Notes under the pieces: model-generated
Told to the model about the DNA's origin: nothing
Seen by the model: only the letters and a program-made list of their open reading frames with translations
Databases searched by the model: none
Made by a program: the position numbers and the translations under genes
From: CAZGUG01 sp964625335
GTDB lineage: Bacteria > Bacillota > Clostridia > Ch29
NCBI GenBank assembly: GCA_964625335.1
Contig: CAZVBE010000003.1
Span: 86,752-150,751 of the forward strand
Length of the DNA: 64,000 nt
Direction of reading: 5' to 3'
Part shown: piece after piece, positions 44,309 to 53,121 of the stretch
How positions within the stretch are numbered: position 1 is the first letter of the stretch
How the letters are laid out: every line of letters begins with the position of its first letter

Positions 44309-46189
44309 TTGATACGGGATCTGAATAAATTTTGGCTAAGGCTTACAATTATTTTCGGAGCTTGTATGATTATCTTTCAAATTGGCGCCCTAGGATTTAT
44401 ATCCTTAGATACATGGATGAGTCGTTCAATATATCTAACTCTTATTAGTACAATAGGGTTTTTAATGTACAGACGCTCACCTAATGCGCCCAATGACCGT
44501 CCCGAGCTGATTGACTTTCTGTTCATCCTTATGTCCTTTACATCATGGGTTTACCTGGTGATAAACTACGATAAGATGATCTGGAGGATACCCATCAGCA
44601 CAAATAGTGTTGATGCTGTTATGGGGCTGTTGCTGGTTATCAGTGTACTGGAACTGGTCCGAAGGACCCAGGGTTTTGGGATTCTTATGCTGGGAGTTGG
44701 CTTTATTCTATATGCAGTCCTGGGCCACCTGATACCCATCCAATTATTAAGCCATACAGGCTATTCGCTAAACCGTATTTTCGGGACCTATTACAGCAGC
44801 TACGGTCTTTACGGAACAATAATGGGGATTACAGCCACGTATATATTTACGTTTGTGGTATTTGGTGCAATGCTTAGCGCGACCGGTATAGGGGATTACT
44901 TTTTAACTCTGTCAAATTATCTGGCAGGAGCTGCCCGGGGTGGTGCCGCAAAAATCTCTGTTATTGCGAGCAGCTTGTTTGGCTCTGTTTCAGGTTCAGC
45001 AGCAGCTAATGCCGTGGCCACAGGCAGCATCACAATACCAATGATGAAAAGCAAGGGTTATGACAAAACCTTTGCGGCAACGGTGGAATCCCTGGCTTCA
45101 GCAGGAGGGCAGATTGCACCGCCTATTATGGGTGCCGGAGCATTTCTGATGGCTGAGCTTACGGGTATAAGTTACCCAAGAATTATTCTAGCAGCAATAA
45201 TTCCGGCAATTCTGTTTTATACCAATACCTTCCTTGCTGTGGATCTGACAGCGTCAAAGCATAATTACAAAGGCTTAACCAAAGATGAGAGGCCAAAGGT
45301 TTCGGAAGTACTGTCCGAAATCTACCTCTTACTGCCCTTGGTTGTATTGGTTTATTCACTGCTGATTGCCAATTATTCCATAGTCCGCGTTGGATTCCTG
45401 GCGTGTATGGCATGTATTGTAGTTAGTTTTATAAATAAAAAGAACAGGCTCAACTTCGATAAGATTACAGATTTAGTGTACAGTATAGCAAAAAATATGG
45501 TTGGAATTACTGCCATTACAGGTGTTGCAGGAATAGTAGTCGCTACTTTGTCTCTGACAGGGTTAGCTATGAATATCTCGAGAATCCTGATAAGCATTTC
45601 AGGCGGACAGGTTATTCTTGCATTGATATTTACCATGATAGTAACCATAATTCTTGGAATGGGGATGCCGACCACCGCAGCCTATGTTATTTCTGCATCG
45701 GTATTGGCCCCTGCCCTGCAGCAGTTGGGTTTTGATGCTTTAACTGCACATATGTTTATTTTTTACTATGCATGTCTGTCCGGGATAACTCCGCCAATAG
45801 CGGTGGTCTCTTATGCAGCGGCAACCATTGCGGAAGCGCCGCCTATGAAGGTAGGATGGAATACCGTTCGTTTAGGGTTGTCGATTTTCATTATACCTTT
45901 CTTGTTTGCCTTTGAGCCTTCGATACTTTTTGAAGGTGAACTTCACATGATTGCGTATAATTTTGTCAGATGCATGTTTGGCATATTGTCAATAACATTT
46001 GCAATGCTGGGCCGCTCGCTTAACGCAAAGCTAAATACCAGAAATCGCGTCCTGCTGTTTATCTCGGCCGGTTTTCTGCTGATAGACATGGGATATGTTT
46101 TTGATGCAATAGGTTTTGGGCTGACATTGCTCAACATTAAGCTGGCAAAAGTTAAGGCGGACAAGCCCGAAGCGAGTATCGGCAATTAA
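44309..46189 (+). CDS. TRAP transporter fused permease (DctQM type), second copy
   Basis: 626 aa with the same layout as the 33.8-kb permease: N-terminal DctQ-like helices, then DctM with SSLFGSVSGSAAANAVATGS, SAGGQIAPPIMGAGAFLMAE and GMGMPTTAAYVISASV. TTG start behind GAGAGGTG. It pairs with the receptor just upstream. Confidence 0.88.
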   Translation: MIRDLNKFWLRLTIIFGACMIIFQIGALGFISLDTWMSRSIYLTLISTIGFLMYRRSPNAPNDRPELIDFLFILMSFTSWVYLVINYDKMIWRIPISTNSVDAVMGLLLVISVLELVRRTQGFGILMLGVGFILYAVLGHLIPIQLLSHTGYSLNRIFGTYYSSYGLYGTIMGITATYIFTFVVFGAMLSATGIGDYFLTLSNYLAGAARGGAAKISVIASSLFGSVSGSAAANAVATGSITIPMMKSKGYDKTFAATVESLASAGGQIAPPIMGAGAFLMAELTGISYPRIILAAIIPAILFYTNTFLAVDLTASKHNYKGLTKDERPKVSEVLSEIYLLLPLVVLVYSLLIANYSIVRVGFLACMACIVVSFINKKNRLNFDKITDLVYSIAKNMVGITAITGVAGIVVATLSLTGLAMNISRILISISGGQVILALIFTMIVTIILGMGMPTTAAYVISASVLAPALQQLGFDALTAHMFIFYYACLSGITPPIAVVSYAAATIAEAPPMKVGWNTVRLGLSIFIIPFLFAFEPSILFEGELHMIAYNFVRCMFGILSITFAMLGRSLNAKLNTRNRVLLFISAGFLLIDMGYVFDAIGFGLTLLNIKLAKVKADKPEASIGN

Positions 46190-46251
46190 ATAGTTGATTT
46201 ATATGCAGACCGGATAAAGGTTTGTCCTGGTTGGAAGGAGGGGGGAATTTA

Positions 46252-47604
46252 ATGGATTTAATCGAAAACTTATCCAAAAACATCGAAAGAACAACATTTT
46301 ACGATTTACCGGAAGCGGTAATTTTACAAACGAAAAAGGAAATTATGGACGTTGTCGGTTGTATTGCAGCAGGGTTGGAGGGCCATGAAGCGCGCAGCAT
46401 AAAAGAAGGACTAAGTAATCTGAATAACGGCTGTATACCTGCCAATACGGTTCAATATATGATGCTGCTGGCAGTGGCAGGCAGAGCGGATGATTTTGAC
46501 CCCATTAACGATGATACAGGGGATCATCCTTCGTTATCGACTGTTATAAGCGGAATTATACTGACATCGATAATAAAAAGGGAAATAACAGGAAAAGAGT
46601 TGTTAACTGCAATTGCATTGGGAGAAGATTTGGTCCTGAGAATAAGAAAAGGTACTTCCCAGCGATTGGGAGAACATCCGTGGGTCGCCGGAACATTTGC
46701 TTCTTTCGCTGCGGCTGCAACAGCTTCAAAACTGCTTGGTTTAAATCATGTTCAAATCCGAAATGCCTTGGGACTGGCGTATACAACCTGTTCAAATACG
46801 GTCCAGGGTTTGCGGGAGGGGACTTCCTCCTACAAACTGCACCATGGATGGGCAATCCGGGCCGGTTTTGAAGCGGCATTTTATGCTGCCGCCGGGATAA
46901 CGGGTGTACAGAATGCATTTGAAGGGGAATACGGTTTATATAATGTCTATCACGCAGGAAATTACGACAGGGACAAAATAATAAGTGATTTAGGCACGTA
47001 TTTTCACAACCTGAGTGTGGGGTTTAAGCCCTTTCCCTGCTGCCGTCTTATGCATGGAGCTACGGAAGCGGCATTATGCATAAAAAAAGAAACTAAGATT
47101 AAACGAGAGCAGATTGAAAATGTTACAGCCCGGGTTAATAAAAGCGCCTTTGTCCTTTGCGGAAAGCAGCCGTGGAAAACTCCCGGCAGCTTGGAAGAGC
47201 TCCGGTTTAATATACCCTACGGAGCAGCCGTGGCATTAGAAGACGGGCATGTGGGTTTAAGGCACTTTACTAAGGAAATGATTAATAATAATAAGATAAT
47301 GGAGTTATGTTCAAAGGTTCAGGTGCTTGAAGACAGCCGGTTAAACGAAACCAAAAAACAAATTGCACCAACAATAGTGGATGTCCGTCTTAAATCCGGC
47401 GAATTATTTTCTAAAACAATTGAAGTACCTAAAGGGCATCCGGAAAAACCCCTGTCCTTTGATGAATTGAAAACAAAGTTCGAAAATAACATAGCTCATG
47501 CTAATATTGGTGATGAATATAAGGTAAATGAAATTGTTGACAGCATATATAAATTAGAGGAAGCAGATCGTACAGGCCAAATATTTTCCTTATTGTGGAA
47601 GTAG
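46252..47604 (+). CDS. MmgE/PrpD-family protein, second, divergent copy
   Basis: 450 aa. Overall PrpD fold signatures remain (GEHPWVAGTFASFAAAATAS, FKPFPCCRLMHGATEAAL, PKGHPEKPLSFDEL). The first active-site motif, however, reads GRADDFDPINDDTGDHPS instead of HxLDxDD, so the usual catalytic His is absent from that position. It probably acts on a different substrate from the copy at 38.4 kb. The ATG at 46252 follows AAGGAGGGGGG. Confidence 0.78.
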   Translation: MDLIENLSKNIERTTFYDLPEAVILQTKKEIMDVVGCIAAGLEGHEARSIKEGLSNLNNGCIPANTVQYMMLLAVAGRADDFDPINDDTGDHPSLSTVISGIILTSIIKREITGKELLTAIALGEDLVLRIRKGTSQRLGEHPWVAGTFASFAAAATASKLLGLNHVQIRNALGLAYTTCSNTVQGLREGTSSYKLHHGWAIRAGFEAAFYAAAGITGVQNAFEGEYGLYNVYHAGNYDRDKIISDLGTYFHNLSVGFKPFPCCRLMHGATEAALCIKKETKIKREQIENVTARVNKSAFVLCGKQPWKTPGSLEELRFNIPYGAAVALEDGHVGLRHFTKEMINNNKIMELCSKVQVLEDSRLNETKKQIAPTIVDVRLKSGELFSKTIEVPKGHPEKPLSFDELKTKFENNIAHANIGDEYKVNEIVDSIYKLEEADRTGQIFSLLWK

Positions 47605-47717
47605 GGCTTATCATTATCACTGATTATTGATATGATAAACATGAAGTTTATGATGATTAAATTATATAGTGAATATGTTGCATATTCTTAAAATTAGCAT
47701 GAAAGCAGGTGACACGA

Positions 47718-48665
47718 TTGGATAAGATTTTGGTAACAAACGCATCTTTTGCCAGGTACAGTAAAGAATCAGAAAAAATTCTTGAGGACTACGGGCTTTC
47801 TATTGTAAGGCCGGAGCATAATAAAACCGATGAAAAAGAAATGCTGGATTATCTCGATGATGTTGTTGCTATTATCACAGGGTTGGAACCCATTACTCAA
47901 AAAATTATCTGTTCGGCTCCAAGATTAAAAGTAATAGCAAAACACGGAATAGGTGTTGACAATATCGATATTAATGCTGCAAAGGAAAATGGTATTACTG
48001 TGATTAACTCGCCGGGTACTAACAGAGAGGCAGTTGCAGATTTGGTTTTTGGTTTAATGCTGTCATTGGCCAGAAATATTCCCAAGTCCGACAGTCTTGT
48101 GCGGGGCGGAGAATGGCCTAAGGTATTTGGAAATTCGGTATGGGGTAAAACCCTGGGTATTATAGGAATGGGCGTTATAGGCAAAAGCGTCGTGCATAGA
48201 GCCAAGGGATTTAATATGAAAGTTATGGCATTCGATAAATTCTGGGACAAGGAATATGCAGATTCTAACGGGGTTGTTTATTCGGAAATTGATGAAATAA
48301 TCAAAGAATCGGATTTTATAAGCCTTCACGTACCCCTTACAGAAGACACCAGGGGACTTATCGGCGCCGATAAGCTGAATATGATGAAGCCCGGTGCATA
48401 TTTAATAAATACATCAAGAGGCGGAGTAGTGGATGAAAATGCTTTGTATAAAGCATTGGCAGAGGGTAAAATTGCGGGCGCAGCCTTAGACGTGTTCTCC
48501 AGTGAACCACCCGCTGCTTCTCCCCTTTTGGATTTGGAAAATGTTATTCTAACGCCCCATATGGCAGGATTTACTGACGGGGCTTTAAGCCTGACCAGTG
48601 AATATGTGGCCCGGGCCGTTATTGATGTATTAGAGGGTAAAGAACCGGCAAGTAAGATAGTTTAG
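47718..48665 (+). CDS. D-2-hydroxyacid dehydrogenase (phosphoglycerate dehydrogenase-like)
   Basis: About 315 aa. NAD-binding motif GIIGMGVIGKSVVHRAKGF near the middle; catalytic Arg (NTSRGGVVDE), Glu and His (LTPHMAGFT) are present. It interconverts a 2-hydroxy acid and a 2-oxo acid. In this cluster it would supply or consume the oxo acid used by the neighbouring synthase-like or aldolase enzymes. No ACT domain, so serine-synthesis regulation is unlikely. Confidence 0.82.
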   Translation: MDKILVTNASFARYSKESEKILEDYGLSIVRPEHNKTDEKEMLDYLDDVVAIITGLEPITQKIICSAPRLKVIAKHGIGVDNIDINAAKENGITVINSPGTNREAVADLVFGLMLSLARNIPKSDSLVRGGEWPKVFGNSVWGKTLGIIGMGVIGKSVVHRAKGFNMKVMAFDKFWDKEYADSNGVVYSEIDEIIKESDFISLHVPLTEDTRGLIGADKLNMMKPGAYLINTSRGGVVDENALYKALAEGKIAGAALDVFSSEPPAASPLLDLENVILTPHMAGFTDGALSLTSEYVARAVIDVLEGKEPASKIV

Positions 48666-48696
48666 ATCAAATATCTGTTACGAAAGGGATGACGTT

Positions 48697-49884
48697 ATGA
48701 AAAAAGAGGGCTTTTGGCTTAGTAATTACAATGAGATGGCGGATGTGGAAAAACAGCTGGTGAATATGAAAAAAATCAAGATCTATGATACAACGCTTAG
48801 GGACGGTGAGCAGAGTATTGGTATAAGTATGAACGCGCAGGACAAGCTTGATATAGCCAGGAGACTGGCTCTGGCAGGTGTTGACCGTATTGAGGCAGGG
48901 TTTCCAGCCAGCAGCGAAGAGGATAAAATCGCGGTAGCCAATATTGTTAAGGAAGTGAAAGGACCGGAAATTTGGGGTTTCGGACGCTGCAATGTCAACG
49001 ATGTCAAAATATGCGTAGAGACCGGGGTAAAGCATACCGTATGCGAAATCCTCACCAGTCCTTACAAAATGAAAGCATGGAATTTAACAGAGGAAGTTGT
49101 ATTAAAGCGAATCCGTGATGCGATAAGCTTTGCCAAACAGGAAAACCTGTATACCGCGTTCTTTGCAGTAGACGCTACCCGTTCGGATCCGGAGTTTCTC
49201 AAAAAGGCTTATCAGACCGCCGTTAACGACTGTGGCGCCGACGAAGTTGTTCTTGTTGATACACTTGGGGTTGCTACACCGGAAGCAATGGCCTACATGA
49301 CCAAACTGGTTAAATCGTGGGTGGATGTTCCTGTCGGAGTGCACTGCCATAATGACTTTGGCCTCGGGCTGGGCTGCACCCTGGCCTGTCTGAAAGAGGG
49401 TGCGGATTCGGCACACGTTACGGTGAACGGCCTTGGTGAAAAAACCGGAAACACTGATATTGCTGAGCTTGCCATCGCACTCCATGGCCTTTACGGTATA
49501 GAAACCAACCTTAAACTCGAAGAATTGCGTGGTCTCAGCAAACTTGTTGAAAGCATAACCCAGATACCCGTGTCGCCTATGCGTCCGGTTGTTGGCGACA
49601 AGGTCTTTACCCGTGAGAGCGGACTGGTGGTAGCGCAAATGCTGGCTTATCCTCCGTCGGTAGAGGGCTATGCCCCTGAAGTAGTCGGCAGACAAAGGGA
49701 TATTGCACTAGGCAAAAAGAGCGGTAAAAAATCCATCGAATATGCCCTTGAACAAGTGAATATTGAGCTGGATGACGATAAGATTGCTGTCATGCTTGGT
49801 GAAGTTAAGAAGTTAAGCACAGAGAAAAAAGGCTCGGTAAGCATGGATGAATTCAAGTCTATGGCTTTAAAGCTTAAGGGCTAG
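48697..49884 (+). CDS. Homocitrate / isopropylmalate synthase-family (HMGL-like TIM barrel)
   Basis: 395 aa. The N-terminal extension of about 25 residues is followed by YDTTLRDGEQSIGISM (Arg-Asp catalytic pair), FGRCNVND, HCHNDFGLGLGC (metal His pair) and VNGLGEKTGNTDIAEL. The latter replaces the usual GxGERxGN, so it is not a standard LeuA. It resembles the homocitrate synthase/Re-citrate synthase/AksA group, which joins acetyl-CoA to a 2-oxo acid. It could also run as a lyase in degradation. No LeuA allosteric domain. Confidence 0.8.
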   Translation: MKKEGFWLSNYNEMADVEKQLVNMKKIKIYDTTLRDGEQSIGISMNAQDKLDIARRLALAGVDRIEAGFPASSEEDKIAVANIVKEVKGPEIWGFGRCNVNDVKICVETGVKHTVCEILTSPYKMKAWNLTEEVVLKRIRDAISFAKQENLYTAFFAVDATRSDPEFLKKAYQTAVNDCGADEVVLVDTLGVATPEAMAYMTKLVKSWVDVPVGVHCHNDFGLGLGCTLACLKEGADSAHVTVNGLGEKTGNTDIAELAIALHGLYGIETNLKLEELRGLSKLVESITQIPVSPMRPVVGDKVFTRESGLVVAQMLAYPPSVEGYAPEVVGRQRDIALGKKSGKKSIEYALEQVNIELDDDKIAVMLGEVKKLSTEKKGSVSMDEFKSMALKLKG

Positions 49885-49915
49885 AAGGTTATATTATTGT
49901 ATAGCAGGAAATTTT

Positions 49916-49959
49916 ATTCAGACTGGGAGCTTGTATGGATGAGAGCCTCCGGTCTGAAT
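49916..49959 (+). other. Intercistronic hairpin before the amidohydrolase gene
   Basis: ATTCAGAC / GTCTGAAT arms extend inward through GG.G/CC pairs to about 13 bp. No T-run follows. It is the fourth such element at gene boundaries of the island. Confidence 0.5.
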
Positions 49960-50044
49960 AGCCATTGTTGCATTGGATTATTTGCTTTACGGTTATATAA
50001 TAAGACGAGAAGCAATGTTAATTTGCTATGAAAGGAGTATTCTG

Positions 50045-50914
50045 ATGTTGAGAGATGGCGAGCAGCCTGTATTTCAACCGCCGGAACTGGCTTGTGATTC
50101 TCATTTTCACATATTTGGCCTGCCGGATCAATATAAGTATAAGGCCAAACTGCGGTATGAACCGCCAATTGCCACCGCAGATGATTATCTGGCTATTGCA
50201 AAGGTTTTGGGAATTAAACGGATGGTGCTTGTCCAGCCCAGTGCCTATGGGCAGGACAATTCCTGCCAGCTTGATGCGGCGGCGCGATTAGGCAAAGATT
50301 TTTGCCGTGTTGTTGTAGATATCGATGAAAATATTCCCGACTTAGAGTTGGAACGGATGCACTCACTGGGCGCAAGAGGAGTCCGCATTAATGTGAATCC
50401 AATCGAGCCTTTAACACCCGGGCTTTCAGACAAACTGCTTCCCAGGATTAAACGCATGGAGTCACGCTGCAAAGAAATAGGCTGGAGCCTTGATTTTTTG
50501 TTTCCTGACTGGCTTACAGCGGAAATGATGCCGCACCTTCGCGAACTTTCTGTCCCCTTTTCTATCGCACATATAGGTATGAACAGAGCAAACAAAGGAA
50601 TAAACACAAAGGAGTTTAACGCTTTGTTAGATACGTTGAAATATGGTGACGGTTTCTGCTGGGTAAAACTTACGGCAGCCTACCGGATTTCAAACCGCCC
50701 TGATTACCTTGACGTGGTTCCGTTGGCCCAGGCGGTTATTGAAGCGGCCGGGGACCGTATTATCTGGGGAAGTGACTACCCTCATCTATCCTTCGGCGAG
50801 CACAGCACAATCAAATTATTCAATCTGCTGTCTCAAATTGCTCCGGATGAAGAGATGAGGAAGCGTATTCTGGAAGAAAACCCGGCTAAACTATATGGCT
50901 TTCAGTCCGATTGA
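50045..50914 (+). CDS. Amidohydrolase-2 family TIM-barrel hydrolase (LigI/lactonase-like)
   Basis: 289 aa. Metal/active-site motifs are CDSHFHIFG (HxH), the middle AHIGMN and the C-terminal WGSDYPH. These fit the PF04909 branch with 2-pyrone-4,6-dicarboxylate lactonase and sugar-lactone hydrolases. A lactone or cyclic-acid hydrolase role feeding the aldolase encoded next is plausible. The ATG at 50045 follows AAAGGAG; the longer frame upstream has no site. Confidence 0.8.
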   Translation: MLRDGEQPVFQPPELACDSHFHIFGLPDQYKYKAKLRYEPPIATADDYLAIAKVLGIKRMVLVQPSAYGQDNSCQLDAAARLGKDFCRVVVDIDENIPDLELERMHSLGARGVRINVNPIEPLTPGLSDKLLPRIKRMESRCKEIGWSLDFLFPDWLTAEMMPHLRELSVPFSIAHIGMNRANKGINTKEFNALLDTLKYGDGFCWVKLTAAYRISNRPDYLDVVPLAQAVIEAAGDRIIWGSDYPHLSFGEHSTIKLFNLLSQIAPDEEMRKRILEENPAKLYGFQSD

Positions 50915-50961
50915 GGTCCCGACGGAGCGGGTACCATTTTACTTTGGGAAGGATGAGGTAT

Positions 50962-51750
50962 ATGACATGTCAATTAAGGAATAATCCGTTAAAGGAGGCT
51001 GTGCGTGAAGGCAGAACAGCCTATGGCATATATATAGAGGACCCGTCCTGCACAATGGTTGAGCTGGCTGGGTTGGCGGGATTTGACTTTGTAAGGTTGG
51101 ACTGGTGCCATGCCCCTTTTGATTTAAATATCATAGAAAACATGATACGTGCTGCGGAATGTCAGGGTATTGTTCCCATAATAAGGCTTAATCTTGATGA
51201 CCAAAAGATTTCAAGCGTTTTGGAAATGGGGGCCATGGGAATTGTTGTCCCCGATGTATCAACTGCAGCCGAGGCCAAAGCGGCAGTTAATGCAGCAAAG
51301 TTCTCTCCGGCAGGCGAGCGGGGAATGTTTTCTGCTTCAAGGAAATCCGGGTATGGCAGAGTTGATGCGGCTACCTTTAAAGCCTGGTCAAACGAGCAGA
51401 TAATGGTGGGAGTTCAAATAGAAAGCCTTCAGGCGATAGAAAACCTGGATGAAATCCTGGGTGTGGAAGGAATTGATATTGTGTTAAGCGGCCGCGGAGA
51501 CCTTTCAGATGCTTTAGGTGTACCCGGGCAGAAGAACCACCCGCTGGTACTGAAAGCCGAAGAAAGGATATTTGATACCGCCATGTCAAGGGGTATTGCC
51601 ATATCACCCCTGTTGAATCCTTATGCAATGGGTTTTGATGAAGAAGTCCGGAAGTGGAAAGAAAAGGGAGCTTGTATAATATCCCTGGGGATCGATGCTG
51701 CGATTATCAGGAAAGCATTTGAAGACATTGTAGATAAAACTGAAAAATAG
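50962..51750 (+). CDS. HpcH/HpaI-family class II aldolase
   Basis: 262 aa. Active-site residues of HpaI are recognisable: His in DWCHAPFD, Arg in PIIRLN, Glu in VQIESLQAI and Asp in SGRGDLSD. Family members cleave 4-hydroxy-2-oxo acids to pyruvate (or oxaloacetate) and an aldehyde. The released aldehyde is a natural candidate substrate for the island's AOR. I placed the start at ATG 50962 behind GAGG; the open frame reaches back to overlap the amidohydrolase. Confidence 0.84.
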   Translation: MTCQLRNNPLKEAVREGRTAYGIYIEDPSCTMVELAGLAGFDFVRLDWCHAPFDLNIIENMIRAAECQGIVPIIRLNLDDQKISSVLEMGAMGIVVPDVSTAAEAKAAVNAAKFSPAGERGMFSASRKSGYGRVDAATFKAWSNEQIMVGVQIESLQAIENLDEILGVEGIDIVLSGRGDLSDALGVPGQKNHPLVLKAEERIFDTAMSRGIAISPLLNPYAMGFDEEVRKWKEKGACIISLGIDAAIIRKAFEDIVDKTEK

Positions 51751-51809
51751 TGAGCATGCACTGATTTTAACATCTTTTATACTACTATGAATAAGTTAAA
51801 GGAGACATA

Positions 51810-52697
51810 ATGGTTAACATAAAAACAAAGGGGTATATTTATCTTGGAATAGCAATACTTGCCTTCAGCACATTGGAAGTTGTATCTTCAAGCCTGAAAG
51901 GGCTGTTTCATCCCCTGCAGCTGAGTTTTTTAAGGTTCATGGTCGGCGGCATAGCGCTTCTGCCCTGGGTAATAACAAAAAAAGAAAAGATTTCTCCGCG
52001 GGACTGGCTGTTTTTTTCAGGTCTTGGCATATTAAATACCGTTATAAGCATGGGAAGCCTGCAGATGGCAATTTCTATGGGGAAGGCTTCAACAGCGGCA
52101 ATCCTGGCAAGCTCGAATCCCGTTTTCGTTTTAATATTTTCGGCTCTGTTGCTTAAGGAAAAGCCGACAAAGAACAGCATCATATGCATTATGTTTGGGA
52201 TTATAGGTATCAGCCTGATAATATATAAGGGTAATACATCCGGAGACACGGCTGTAAGCCTGTTATTAGGAGTTATCGCTTCACTGACCTTCGGACTGTA
52301 TACCGTGCTGGGAAAAAGGAAAGCTGAAAATATCAGCACTATAACCATGATAAGCCTTTCGGCCATAATCGGAAGCATATGCACAATACCCATACTTTTA
52401 TTTATGAAGCTTCCCGTTTTTTATTTGCCTGCAGAGGGGTTAATCAGGATAGTGTATCTTGGGTTATTTGGATCGGGCTACGCATATATTGCCCTTATTG
52501 AAGCTCTGAAGATACTGAGTGCAAGCAAGGGTTCAATGGTGTTTTTTCTAAAACCTCCGATTGCTACGGTATTAGCTGTAATATTTCTTGGGGAAGTGAT
52601 AGGAATTAGAACAATAATGGGAATGGTCCTGGTCGCTATAGGTATCCTGATTAATTTCTATCCAAAATCAAAAGCTGAAGCCGACTGTGCGGCATAA
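51810..52697 (+). CDS. EamA-family (DMT) transporter
   Basis: 295 aa with ten predicted membrane helices in two EamA repeats. Family members export or import metabolites such as amino acids and carboxylates. It is the last gene of the island; the repeat array begins directly after its stop codon. Confidence 0.82.
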   Translation: MVNIKTKGYIYLGIAILAFSTLEVVSSSLKGLFHPLQLSFLRFMVGGIALLPWVITKKEKISPRDWLFFSGLGILNTVISMGSLQMAISMGKASTAAILASSNPVFVLIFSALLLKEKPTKNSIICIMFGIIGISLIIYKGNTSGDTAVSLLLGVIASLTFGLYTVLGKRKAENISTITMISLSAIIGSICTIPILLFMKLPVFYLPAEGLIRIVYLGLFGSGYAYIALIEALKILSASKGSMVFFLKPPIATVLAVIFLGEVIGIRTIMGMVLVAIGILINFYPKSKAEADCAA

Positions 52698-52699
52698 TA

Positions 52700-53121
52700 C
52701 AGCAGAGGGACGGTCCCCGCGCTTTACAGCAGAGGGACGGTCCCCGCGCTTCCAGCAGAGGAACCGTCCCCGCGCTTTAACCCGCGCTTTACCCCCGCGC
52801 TTTAACCCGCGCTTTATACCTGTCGGACGGTCTAACAGAGGGACGGTCCCCACGCTTTTCCAGCAGAGGAACCGTCCCCGCGCTTTACCTGTCGGACGGT
52901 CTAACAGAGGGACGGTCCCCACGCTTTTCCAGCAGAGGAACCGTCCCCGCGCTTTACCACGCTTTCTACAGCAGAGGAACTGTCCCCGCGCTTTACCACG
53001 CTTTCTACAGCAGAGGAACCGTCCCCGCGCTTTCCCGCGCTTTGCCAGCAGAGGAACCGTCCCCGCGCTTCCCGCGCTTTAACCCGCGCTTTACCCGCGC
53101 TTTACCTGTCGGACGGTCTAA
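52700..53121. repeat. Dense GGGACGGTCCC/GGAACCGTCCCC repeat array
   Basis: Ten copies of a unit AGCAGAGG(G/A)AC(G/C)GTCCCCGCGCTT start at about 52,701, 52,728, 52,754, 52,835, 52,861, 52,904, 52,931, 52,970, 53,009 and 53,047. They are interspersed with CCCGCGCTTTA runs and three copies of TACCTGTCGGACGGTCTAA (52,817, 52,886, 53,103). The third of those is the 3' end of the reverse-strand oxidoreductase gene. Two unit types alternate: GGGACGGTCCC, self-complementary, and GGAACCGTCCCC. There are no unique spacers, so it is not a CRISPR array, and open frames across it encode only repeats. Confidence 0.9.

Noticed and set aside
52687..53082. 131-aa open frame across the repeat array (arginine/proline rich)
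   Set aside because: It only translates the repeat units, has no ribosome site, and overlaps the end of the EamA gene.
52700..53121. Array of short repeats resembling a CRISPR locus
   Set aside because: Repeat units follow each other with repeated rather than unique spacers, and no cas genes are nearby.
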